From Candidatus Krumholzibacteriota bacterium (GTDB lineage: Bacteria > Krumholzibacteriota > Krumholzibacteriia > Krumholzibacteriales > Krumholzibacteriaceae): 64,000 nucleotides of DNA. The notes beneath the pieces were generated by a model that was not told where the DNA came from, made no database searches, and was given only the letters and a program-made list of their open reading frames with translations. Below, piece after piece: positions 48,037-57,009 of this stretch (the first letter of the stretch is position 1; each line of letters begins with the position of its first letter). The stretch covers positions 66,208-130,207 of the forward strand of contig JAUWCL010000001.1 of assembly GCA_030609325.1 (NCBI GenBank), given 5' to 3'. A program made the translations under genes and the position numbers.

Positions 48037-48710
48037 ACCCCGCCCATCCCCTGCTGCCTTCTCGCCTCGAGCTTCGCGATGTACCTTTCCGCCAGCTCGC
48101 TTATGTATCTGTTGTCCGAGCTCTCCGCCATCTCTTTCCAGAGAACGATGCTCGCCTCGATGTTCCCGCCCTTCGAGGCCGCTTCGGCGGCGAACCTGGC
48201 CGCCCTGTTGCCGTCGGCATTGGGCAGCGTGGCTGCTACGCGGAAATACTTCTCCGCCTCCCTGTAATCCCTGCCCTCGAGGTAATGGAGCAATCCCATC
48301 TCGAAAGTGAGCCAGTAATCGTCGGGGTTGTTCCTCAGGCCCTTCTCCATGAGATTCTTTGCTGCGGCGAAATTCCCCAGGTCCTCCGTGATCACCAGGG
48401 CACTCAGCTTGTAGGCACCGAGGAAATGCGGATCGAGATCGGTGATCATCTCGGCGAGATGGTTGAACAGGTGGATGTCGTTCTGGCTGAGCCTGTATCC
48501 GCCATAGTACTGCACCGCCCTGAACCAGTAGAGATCGGCGGCAAGCTCCCTGTAGCCGAGAGAGGCCATTATCATGAAATCGCTCGTGGGCAGGTAAGAG
48601 ACCTCGATCCCGGCCTTGCCATCGAGAACCGGCTCGACCGTCATCGCGGCTCCGACGATCGCGGAGACCGCGAACGCGAAAAAGAAGATCCTGGCAAAGG
48701 TCCTTATCAT
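48033..48710 (-). CDS. Membrane-anchored TPR protein within the pil locus
   Basis: N-terminal TM; ADLYWFRAVQYYGGYRLSQND; TPR helices; overlaps pilD start by 4 nt. Confidence 0.8.
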   Translation of the reverse strand: MIRTFARIFFFAFAVSAIVGAAMTVEPVLDGKAGIEVSYLPTSDFMIMASLGYRELAADLYWFRAVQYYGGYRLSQNDIHLFNHLAEMITDLDPHFLGAYKLSALVITEDLGNFAAAKNLMEKGLRNNPDDYWLTFEMGLLHYLEGRDYREAEKYFRVAATLPNADGNRAARFAAEAASKGGNIEASIVLWKEMAESSDNRYISELAERYIAKLEARRQQGMGGV

Positions 48711-48711
48711 C

Positions 48712-49482
48712 TCAGCTAAACTCCCTCCGCCTGAATACGAGCCAGGCGAAATAGAGCATGGCGCACGTATATACTACTCCGTACGCCGCCGGCAGGAGGA
48801 TCTCGGATGCCGAGTACCTCAGGCCGTGGACCGCCTCGTGACGGAGATTGAATACCTTCAGGTTGGGAAGAATGAAATAGAGCACGTCCGTCACGTAGTT
48901 CATCGCTTTCCCGCCGAACTTCTGCGCGAAGAGTCTCAGGTCGCCGCTCAACGTGCCGGCGACGAATATGCAGATAGTGAAGAAAGACGTCAGAAGGGGC
49001 GTCGTGAAGGTGCTGAAGAATATCATCACGGCGATTATCAGCCCTATCTCGACGAGAGACAGGCCGACGGCGAGGAATACCGCCGGAGTCAGTGCGGCAC
49101 CGCCGAGAAGCATCATCACGGCGAGCACGGCCGTCATGATCCCGATGAGGACCGCCAGGGACAGAGCAACGCCGGCGAATTTCCCGACGAGATACTCGGC
49201 ACGCGACACCGGCCTGGCAAGCACCATCAGGACGGCCTTCTTGTCCACTTCCTTGTGAACGAGGTTGCTGCCTACGATTATCGCCGTCAGGATCCCCAGT
49301 ATCGAGATTCCGGCCAGCCCGACATCGGTCACGATCTTCCCCTTCGCCGCCCCGACTGAGAGGGGCGACAGGATGAAAACGCTCACGAGCAGGACCATCG
49401 CATATATGATGACGAGGTAGAACAGCTTCTCCCTCGCCGATTCCCTGAACGTATTCAGCGCAACGCTGTATATCTTTCTCAC
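48712..49482 (-). CDS. ABC-2 type permease (PilI-like by position)
   Basis: 6 TM ABC-2 family; ALNTFRESAREKLFYLV; translationally coupled to ATPase. Confidence 0.85.
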   Translation of the reverse strand: MRKIYSVALNTFRESAREKLFYLVIIYAMVLLVSVFILSPLSVGAAKGKIVTDVGLAGISILGILTAIIVGSNLVHKEVDKKAVLMVLARPVSRAEYLVGKFAGVALSLAVLIGIMTAVLAVMMLLGGAALTPAVFLAVGLSLVEIGLIIAVMIFFSTFTTPLLTSFFTICIFVAGTLSGDLRLFAQKFGGKAMNYVTDVLYFILPNLKVFNLRHEAVHGLRYSASEILLPAAYGVVYTCAMLYFAWLVFRRREFS

Positions 49483-50471
49483 CTCTCACCACCCCCGGTC
49501 GCGTGTCCGGCGTAATGCTGAATGCCTGCGCTTTCCCTCTCTTCCGTTATTTTTCCGTTTATCTCGCTCATGAACACTTCCTCGAGCGACGGATGGTGGT
49601 TTGAGACATTGAGCACTTCCGCGCCGCTGTTGTAAAGATGCTGAACGACGGTGCGGACAAGCTCCCGCTTTCTCACTACGAGAAATATCTCCTCGCCGTT
49701 GACGGCGACCGAATCCATGTACCCCGATACGGGATCGAGCTCGGAGACCGGGCATCCCCTGGCGGTTATCTCCACCATCCCTTCGCCTATCCGGAAGACC
49801 TCGGCCAGGCCTACTGTTCTGATCACTGCTCCGTCCTTGATGATGCATGCCCTGTCGCAAAGAGCCTCCATATCGGGAAGAATATGCGATGAGAAGAAGA
49901 TCGTCTTTCCCCTGCCCTTCAGATCGAGAAGGATATCCTTCACTGTCTTCCTGCCGATCGGATCGAGACCGGAGAAAGGCTCGTCGAGGATCAGAAGATC
50001 GGGCTCGTCGAGGATCGCCTGCGCGAGTCCCGCCCTCTGGAGCATCCCTTTCGAGAATCCCTTCGTCCTCCTGTTCGCATGCTCTTCGAGCCCGAGGAGC
50101 GAAGAAACCTCCCGAACCCTCGATGCGGCCACGTTCGCCGGCACATCGCTCAGATCGGCGCAGAAGCGGAGGAATTCGCTCAGCGTCAGGTGAGGATAGA
50201 TGTAGGGATTCTCGGGAAGATACCCGACCCTCTTCATGACCGACCTGTCGGCGAGAGGTTTTCCGAATATCTGAACCGAGCCTGAATCGGGCCTGAGAAG
50301 GCCGAGGATTATCTTTATGGTGGTCGTCTTACCCGCGCCGTTCGGGCCGAGAAATCCGAGTATCTCGCCTGCGCCCGCCGAGAATGAGACGCCGTGAAGG
50401 ACCTCGCGCGAGGCAAACGACATATCCCCGCGGAACGATTTCTTCACCCCGTCGACCTGTAGAACTTCCAT
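49479..50471 (-). CDS. ABC transporter ATPase (PilH-like by position)
   Basis: GPNGAGKTTTIKIILGLL; FSKGMLQRAGLAQAILDEPDLLILDEPFSGLDP. Start ATG 50471 preferred over 50627. Confidence 0.92.
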   Translation of the reverse strand: MEVLQVDGVKKSFRGDMSFASREVLHGVSFSAGAGEILGFLGPNGAGKTTTIKIILGLLRPDSGSVQIFGKPLADRSVMKRVGYLPENPYIYPHLTLSEFLRFCADLSDVPANVAASRVREVSSLLGLEEHANRRTKGFSKGMLQRAGLAQAILDEPDLLILDEPFSGLDPIGRKTVKDILLDLKGRGKTIFFSSHILPDMEALCDRACIIKDGAVIRTVGLAEVFRIGEGMVEITARGCPVSELDPVSGYMDSVAVNGEEIFLVVRKRELVRTVVQHLYNSGAEVLNVSNHHPSLEEVFMSEINGKITEERESAGIQHYAGHATGGGER

Positions 50472-50630
50472 TGTACCACCCCTCTGCATCCGTTTTTCCG
50501 CCTGCGGCCCGTCCAGGGACCGCAAACCGTCAGAAAACGTACCACCGGATGTCCTGTAACCGGACATCCGGCCCCTGAATATCCTTCTTCTGTAACAGGT
50601 TGCAGATTCCGTACCGGCCGGGCACAAAGA

Positions 50631-50658
50631 AAGGGGCGGCCCTCATGAGCCGCCCCTT
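50631..50658 (-). terminator. Terminator of pilA
   Basis: Perfect 10-bp stem AAGGGGCGGC-N8-GCCGCCCCTT, minus strand continues TCTTTG; lies 25 bp after pilA stop. Confidence 0.75.
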
Positions 50659-50682
50659 GATCGACTTGATCTCTATCGAACT

Positions 50683-51117
50683 CTACTGACCGCTGCTCAG
50701 CGTGATGACCAGGACACCGGCATCCTTACCGCAGCCGGTGATCGTATAGCCAACGTTGACAAGGGCCATGACGATAGGCACGTAGCCTGTCTGGCCGGAG
50801 GTCGCCGCGGCGACATCGACCGGCTCGGTAGCAGCCTTGGTGAAAGGATTCTCAAGAAGCCCTCCGCCGGGGAGCATGGCGGTGATCGTGTCGCCGTTCG
50901 GAGCGGCATCGACACCGACGTTAGCCGCGTAAACGCCATCGTTCTGGACCGCGAAGTCCTCGGCGGCGAGCTGCACGGTGTGGCAGTTCGACTTGACGGA
51001 GGCTTCCTTGGCCCTCGCCTGCATGCTGATGAAGTTCGGGATAGCGATAGCAGCGAGGATACCGATGATGACCACGACGATCATCAGCTCGATAAGGGTG
51101 AAACCCTTGTTATTCAT
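50683..51117 (-). CDS. pilA: Type IV major pilin PilA
   Basis: MNNKGFTLIELMIVVVIIGILAAIAIPNF class III signal; two downstream Cys. Confidence 0.96.
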   Translation of the reverse strand: MNNKGFTLIELMIVVVIIGILAAIAIPNFISMQARAKEASVKSNCHTVQLAAEDFAVQNDGVYAANVGVDAAPNGDTITAMLPGGGLLENPFTKAATEPVDVAAATSGQTGYVPIVMALVNVGYTITGCGKDAGVLVITLSSGQ

Positions 51118-51242
51118 CTTGCACCTCCCAGGTACAATCTGTCGAAGCCAGGGGGCTTCGGTCCATCGGTCTTACGGCCGGAAGGCCGTTGATCTCGTCC
51201 TTCAGCCCCGCCATCGGAATTCGGGGCTCGGGTCTTTTTTAC

Positions 51243-51257
51243 GCATCATCCGTGCCA
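51243..51257 (-). promoter_or_regulatory. Sigma-54 (-24/-12) promoter upstream of pilA
   Basis: Minus strand TGGCAC-GGATG-ATGC; GG-N10-GC spacing exact, one mismatch to TGGCAC-N5-TTGC. Confidence 0.75.
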
Positions 51258-51424
51258 ACCATCGGAAAACATCCATCTTATCCAAACGGTTGTTTTACAG
51301 GGAATTACGGCCTCCTCCCGCGCCCTGTAAACGGGCCTTGATGTTTATATTTGCCCGGTTCCGTTTCAGTTTGCAAGAATTCACCTGTTTCACCGGTAGT
51401 TCTCAAATCGCCTTCAAGGGGTAT

Positions 51425-52798
51425 TCAGACCTTCATCATCTCGCGCTCGAGACCGTATCTCTGAATCTTCCTGTAAAGAGTCGAGGCATTTATACCGAGT
51501 ATCGAGCTGGCCTTCTTCTTCTGCCAGTTCGTCTCCTCGAGGACCGAGATGAGGTACTCCTTCTCCAGTTCCTCGAGTGTCATCTGCGCCGTATCCATGT
51601 TGAGGCCGCGTCTGCTGCCGGTCCTGGCCCTGACCTTGTCAGTAAGGTCCTCGGCCTCGACCAGATCGCCATCCTTCAGGATGACGGCCCTTTCCATGAT
51701 GTTCTCGAGCTCGCGGACGTTGCCGGGGAAATCGTATTCGATGAGGAGGTTCATCGCCTCCTTCGATATCGTCTTCTTCTCTCCCGTCTTGGCGGACACC
51801 TTCTCGAGGAAATGCTCGACGAGAAGGGGGATATCGTCGCGCCTCTGGCGCAGGGGCGGGATAACTATGGGGATCACGTTGAGCCTGTAATAGAGATCGG
51901 CCCTGAAGGCATCCTCCTGGACCGCTTTCTCCAGATCGGCGTTTGTGGCGGCGATCAGCCGCGCGTTGACCTTTATCGGCGAGGTCCCGCCCACCGGGAT
52001 GATCTCGCGTTCCTGCAGGACCCTGAGCAGCTTGACCTGGATCGCCGGCGAGGTCTCGCCGACCTCGTCGAGGAAGAAGGTCCCCCCGCTGGCCACCTTG
52101 AAGAGACCGTCCTTGTCCCTGATCGCGCCCGTGAAGCTCCCCTTGACATGCCCGAAGAGCTCGCTCTCGAGGAGGTTTTCCGGAAGGGCGCCGCAGTTGA
52201 TCGAGACGAACGGGCTGGATGCCCGCACCGACCTGTAATGTATCGCCCTCGCGATGAGCTCCTTGCCCGTTCCACTCTCCCCGCATACGAGGATCGTGCT
52301 TTCGGTGTCGGCCACCTTGTCGACAAGGGTGAATACCTTCCGGATCCCCTCGCTCTTGCCGATGATCTCCTTGAAATCGTCCTTGCTTCTGAGCTGCTTC
52401 TTGAGGAAGGTATTCTCGCTCTTCACGCGGTGGACGTCGAGCGCGTTGCGGATGACCATCTTGATCTGGTCGTTCTTCGCAGCACGTTTTATCAGATAGT
52501 GGAAGGCTCCTCTGTTGAGGGCCTCGATAGCCGTCTTCTGCGAAGCGTAGGCCGTCATGATAATAACCGGGATACTCGGATCGAACTCCTTGATCGCGGA
52601 AAGCAACTCTATCCCGTCCATCCCCTCCATCCGGATATCTGTAATCACGACGTCGTAGTTCGAGTCCTTGACCTCGCTGACGGCCTTGTTTCCGCTCGAG
52701 GCGGTCTTCACCTTGTACCCTTCCTTTTTAAGCATGATCGAAAGGTACTGGCACATACTCTTCTCGTCGTCGACTATCAGGATTTTTTCACCCGCCAT
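51425..52798 (-). CDS. pilR: Sigma-54-dependent response regulator PilR
   Basis: Receiver domain; GESGTGKELIARAIHY; ELFGHVKGSFTGAI; C-terminal Fis-type HTH. Confidence 0.95.
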   Translation of the reverse strand: MAGEKILIVDDEKSMCQYLSIMLKKEGYKVKTASSGNKAVSEVKDSNYDVVITDIRMEGMDGIELLSAIKEFDPSIPVIIMTAYASQKTAIEALNRGAFHYLIKRAAKNDQIKMVIRNALDVHRVKSENTFLKKQLRSKDDFKEIIGKSEGIRKVFTLVDKVADTESTILVCGESGTGKELIARAIHYRSVRASSPFVSINCGALPENLLESELFGHVKGSFTGAIRDKDGLFKVASGGTFFLDEVGETSPAIQVKLLRVLQEREIIPVGGTSPIKVNARLIAATNADLEKAVQEDAFRADLYYRLNVIPIVIPPLRQRRDDIPLLVEHFLEKVSAKTGEKKTISKEAMNLLIEYDFPGNVRELENIMERAVILKDGDLVEAEDLTDKVRARTGSRRGLNMDTAQMTLEELEKEYLISVLEETNWQKKKASSILGINASTLYRKIQRYGLEREMMKV

Positions 52799-52847
52799 TT
52801 AACAATAACCCCCCGTTTTAGCGATGCGGTCCTCCGCCGGCGGCGGA

Positions 52848-54596
52848 TCAGACCATCGCGAACTCTTCCTCGATTATCATCTCTTCTTCGGTTTCTTCGG
52901 TCGCGCAGCGTCGGACGGGCAGGATGACGATGAACTCCGTCCCTCCGTCGTCCGAACTGCGAACATCTATGAGACCGGAATGGCTCTCTACGATACGCGC
53001 GGCGATCGCAAGGCCCAGTCCGGTTCCTCCCTTTCTCGTGGTAAAGAACGGTTCGAAGACGTGCGGAAGCACCTCTTCCGGAATAGCCGGACCGTCGTTG
53101 TGGAAACAGATCTCGATGCATTCCTCGTCGGTCCTGTCCTCGGAAAGCCGGCGCATGACCCTGCTCGCCGAGAGCGTCAGTTTTCCGCCGCCGCTCATCG
53201 CCTCGCAGGCGTTGTTGCCGAGGTTGAGGAATACCTGGCGGATCTGCTCCTCGTCGACATATATCCTCGAACCCTCCGAATCGCTGTCGATCGTGATCTC
53301 CACCCTTTCCCCCGAAGGAGTCGCGTTCCTCAGAAGCATCGCGATCTCGCCGAGACATCTGTCGATGTCCGACGGCAAGAACGACGGCTTGCGGAGCCTC
53401 GCATACTCGAGGAAATCGGATATGATCCTGTCGAGCCTCTCCGATTCCCTTATGATAAGATCCATCAACTCGGCGTTGTCGCCGGAAAGGCCCTCTATCT
53501 CGCCCTTGAGCATCTCGATCGATCCGCTGATAGACGCCAGCGGAGCCCGGACCTCGTGCGCGATGGCTGCGGACAGCTCGCCCACGGCGGCCATCCTGTC
53601 CGCCTGCCTGATCCTCTTGCGCATCTCCTTGACCTCCGAAAGGTCCTGGAAGATCGCGATGACCCCTTTTATTTCGTCCTGTTCGTCCTTCAGAAGCGAT
53701 ATGCTTATCCCGAGCTGTACAAGCGTCCCGTCCACCCTTATTACGTCGATCTCGTGGCGCTGCCTCGGCAGCCCGCTCCGCAGCGCGAGCGTAAGTTCTT
53801 CGGCAAGAACGGGCATATAAGAGAAGGCGTCGGTGACAGGCACCCCCTCGAATCCCATGTTTCTGTCCAGTCCGAGTATCGATTCCGCCGCCGGATTCAC
53901 CGTGAGTACGGAACCATCCGGATCGGTTACGATCAGTCCGCTGCTCATGTTCTTCAGAATGCTGTCTGTGTCGAGCCTGATCTGCCTGATTTCCTTCTCC
54001 TTGTCGGCGATTTCCTCGTGTTTGTTCTGGAGACGGTAGGAGACATATCCGCTGACCAGGCCGGTAAAGACGAAGACCGCCATATGGAGGTATCCTCGCA
54101 GGATAGTCCTGGCGATGCCCCTGGACGATACGTCGGCGACCCATCCCCCGCCTACCGGGTCGACGTAGCCGCCGATCTCGAGAAGTATGTATGTGATGTA
54201 GGCCGAGGTCGCCAGGAGGGCCGTTACCAGCCCGCCGGACACCTTGAAGTACTCACCGCCCACTATTATCGGCAGGATATAAAGAATGGAAAAGAACGAG
54301 CCCGAGCCACCGCTGAAGTGGGAGAGCATCGTGAGCACTACTATGTCCACCGCGACGAGGACACGGACGATGACCTTCAGATCGACGCCCGCCCTGAAAG
54401 TCAGGTATACGGCGCCGGCGCTGAGATAGATTACCCCGAGGAGCCCGTACATCGCGGCCACGGAGAGGGCCCGGTCCTCCATCTGCAGCACCATGATCGC
54501 CGCTCCGACCATCAGGGTCGAGACGACCAGCCGCAGGTAGACCAGCCTCCTGGCACTGGACTCGCCAGAATGTGAGAGAGCACGCGGTGTAAACAT
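52848..54596 (-). CDS. pilS: Sensor histidine kinase PilS
   Basis: N-terminal TM region, PAS, AIAHEVRAPLASISGSIEML H-box, GTGLGLAIAARIV. Confidence 0.93.
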   Translation of the reverse strand: MFTPRALSHSGESSARRLVYLRLVVSTLMVGAAIMVLQMEDRALSVAAMYGLLGVIYLSAGAVYLTFRAGVDLKVIVRVLVAVDIVVLTMLSHFSGGSGSFFSILYILPIIVGGEYFKVSGGLVTALLATSAYITYILLEIGGYVDPVGGGWVADVSSRGIARTILRGYLHMAVFVFTGLVSGYVSYRLQNKHEEIADKEKEIRQIRLDTDSILKNMSSGLIVTDPDGSVLTVNPAAESILGLDRNMGFEGVPVTDAFSYMPVLAEELTLALRSGLPRQRHEIDVIRVDGTLVQLGISISLLKDEQDEIKGVIAIFQDLSEVKEMRKRIRQADRMAAVGELSAAIAHEVRAPLASISGSIEMLKGEIEGLSGDNAELMDLIIRESERLDRIISDFLEYARLRKPSFLPSDIDRCLGEIAMLLRNATPSGERVEITIDSDSEGSRIYVDEEQIRQVFLNLGNNACEAMSGGGKLTLSASRVMRRLSEDRTDEECIEICFHNDGPAIPEEVLPHVFEPFFTTRKGGTGLGLAIAARIVESHSGLIDVRSSDDGGTEFIVILPVRRCATEETEEEMIIEEEFAMV

Positions 54597-54628
54597 CTTC
54601 TCCCTCCAAAATCAGGCTTCGCCGGATT

Positions 54629-55837
54629 CTAGCCGGCGACGACGGTAACGAGCTTGAACATCGGAAGGTACATCGCTACGAGCATCCCTCCAACGACCAC
54701 TCCCATCACGACGATCATTATAGGCTCGATGGCGGCCGTAAGCGCCTCGACTGCCGAATCGACCTCGTCATCGTAGAAATCCGCTATCTTGTCGAGCATC
54801 TCGTCCAGGGCGCCCGTCTGTTCTCCTACGGAGATCATCTGGACGACCATCGGCGGGAACACGCCGCAGGCCTTGAGCGGCTCGGCGATCGTGTTACCCT
54901 CGCTGATGCTTTGCCTCGTCTCCATGATGGCCCTCTCGAGGACCTTGTTGCCGGCCGTTCGGGCCGTGATCTCGAGGCCGTTGAGGATCGGCACACCGCT
55001 GGCGATCAGGGTGCCGAGCGTACGGGTGAACCTTGCCACGGCGCCCTTGCGGACGACGTTGCCGAGGATCGGTAGATTGAGCATGATCTTGTCGATCCTG
55101 TACTGCCCGCTTTCGGTCGCGTAGTACCTCTTCAGTCCGATGGCGCTTCCCACACCGAATGCGAGGAGCAGCCACCAGTTCGCCCGCAGGAAGTCACTGA
55201 GCATCATGACAATCATCGTCGGGAGCGGGAGCTCGCCGCCGAAATCGCTGAACATCTTGGCGAAGGTCGGGATGATGAACATCAGCATGAACATCGTCGC
55301 TCCGGTGGCTACGCAGAACACGATCGTCGGATAGGTCAAGGCGCCCTTGACCTTGCGCCTCAGGGCGTCTGCCTTCTCGAGATATACGGCCAGACGGTTG
55401 AGGATCAGGTCGAGGATACCTCCGGTCTCTCCGGCGTCGATCATGTTAACAAACAGCTCGCCGAAGCACTTGTGCTTGCGCATCGAGTCGGCCAGCGTCA
55501 AACCCGACTCGACGTCCGACATCACGTCGGAGACGACCTTCTTGAAATTGGGCTTCTCGATCTGGCTCGAGAGGATGTCGAGGCACTGGACCATCGGCAG
55601 ACCGGCATTGATCATCGTCGCGAACTGCCTCGTGAAGATCCCCATGTCCTTGACCGTGATCCTGTTTCCTATGCCGAAATTGATCTGGATATCCTTCGGC
55701 TTGTGACGGATCGACGTGATTATGATCTTCCGTTTACGCAGGTGATTGATCAGTTCCTGCTTGTTTTCACACTCTAAATCACCGGAAAGAACTTCGCCCG
55801 TAGGCGTTCTTCCCTTCCACAGAAATGTAGTCGCCAT
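54629..55837 (-). CDS. pilC: Type IV pilus inner-membrane platform protein PilC
   Basis: FLWKGRTPTGEVLSG; duplicated T2SF domains. ORF opens at 55945; ATG 55837 preferred. Confidence 0.95.
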   Translation of the reverse strand: MATTFLWKGRTPTGEVLSGDLECENKQELINHLRKRKIIITSIRHKPKDIQINFGIGNRITVKDMGIFTRQFATMINAGLPMVQCLDILSSQIEKPNFKKVVSDVMSDVESGLTLADSMRKHKCFGELFVNMIDAGETGGILDLILNRLAVYLEKADALRRKVKGALTYPTIVFCVATGATMFMLMFIIPTFAKMFSDFGGELPLPTMIVMMLSDFLRANWWLLLAFGVGSAIGLKRYYATESGQYRIDKIMLNLPILGNVVRKGAVARFTRTLGTLIASGVPILNGLEITARTAGNKVLERAIMETRQSISEGNTIAEPLKACGVFPPMVVQMISVGEQTGALDEMLDKIADFYDDEVDSAVEALTAAIEPIMIVVMGVVVGGMLVAMYLPMFKLVTVVAG

Positions 55838-55856
55838 CGGTTTCCCCCTTACAGAA

Positions 55857-56966
55857 TCACTTCTTGAACTGGTAGTCGCGCGCGTGGAAATCGGCGCCGC
55901 TGCCAGGACCCTCGCCGAGCATCTGCTGCAGTTCGACAGGATCACTGCTCCTTCTCAGAGCTTCTTCCTTCATTATCTTCCTGTCGCAGAAGGCCTGGAA
56001 CAGGCCCTGGTTCATCGTCTGCATTCCGAATTTATGGCCGGCCTGCATCAGGCCGTATATCTGGTGGACTTTATCGTCTCGTATCGTCGCCCGGATCGCG
56101 GGCGTGCACACCATCACCTCGCAGACCATGACCCGGCCTTTTCCCGAGGCGTGCGGTATGAGCTGCTGCGTCACGACGCCCTCGAGGACGAACGCGAGCT
56201 GGGCTCGGACCTGTCCCTGCTGGGCCGCGGGGAAGGTGTCGACTATCCTGTTTATAGATTCAAAGGTCGAGTTGGTATGAAGGGTGGCCAGGGCCAGATG
56301 GCCCGTTTCGGCGATCGTCAGGGCGGCTGACATAGTCTCCAGGTCACGCATCTCGCCGATGAGGATGATGTCGGGATCCTGCCTCAGGACGTGCTTCAGG
56401 GCCGTGGCGAAGTTTACCGTGTCGGCCTTGACCTCTCGCTGGTTCACGATGCACTGCTTGTGCTGGTGAATGTACTCGATCGGGTCCTCGATCGTGATCA
56501 CGTGAGCCTGGCGTTCCTTGTTGATCTTGTCGATCAAGCTGGCAAGCGTGGTCGACTTTCCCGAACCGGTAGGTCCGGTGATGAGGACCAGGCCTTTCTG
56601 CTTCTCGGCAAATGCCTTCACGACGGGCGGAAGGCCGAGTTCCTCGAAGCTGAGAATCTCGAAAGGGATCTGTCTGATCGCAATGCTGGTGACGCCCCTC
56701 TGCTGGAAGACGTTCGCGCGGAACCTCGACAGGCCCTGTACCCCGAACGAGAAATCGAGCTCCTTCTCGTTCTCGAATCTCTTCTGCTGCTCCTCGGTAA
56801 GAACGCTGTAGGCGATCTGCTTGCTGAACTCGGGGGTGACGACGGGATGCGATGTCGGGTGTATGATACCGTCGATTCTCAACATCGGCGGTACTCCCGC
56901 CGTAATGTGAAGATCGCTTGCCTTTTTCTCTATCATCTCCTGCAACAGTTCTCTAAGATTCACCAT
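55857..56966 (-). CDS. pilT: Type IV pilus retraction ATPase PilT
   Basis: KKASDLHITAGVPPMLRIDG; GPTGSGKSTTLASLID; GEMRDLET. Confidence 0.96.
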   Translation of the reverse strand: MVNLRELLQEMIEKKASDLHITAGVPPMLRIDGIIHPTSHPVVTPEFSKQIAYSVLTEEQQKRFENEKELDFSFGVQGLSRFRANVFQQRGVTSIAIRQIPFEILSFEELGLPPVVKAFAEKQKGLVLITGPTGSGKSTTLASLIDKINKERQAHVITIEDPIEYIHQHKQCIVNQREVKADTVNFATALKHVLRQDPDIILIGEMRDLETMSAALTIAETGHLALATLHTNSTFESINRIVDTFPAAQQGQVRAQLAFVLEGVVTQQLIPHASGKGRVMVCEVMVCTPAIRATIRDDKVHQIYGLMQAGHKFGMQTMNQGLFQAFCDRKIMKEEALRRSSDPVELQQMLGEGPGSGADFHARDYQFKK

Positions 56967-57009
56967 ATTTTTCCTTCTTCCCTCCGACGTGATACACGGC
57001 CGATGATCG

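Noticed and set aside
52824-54575. 583-aa plus-strand ORF opposite pilS
   Set aside because: Shadow ORF; the PilS kinase motifs on the minus strand explain the region.
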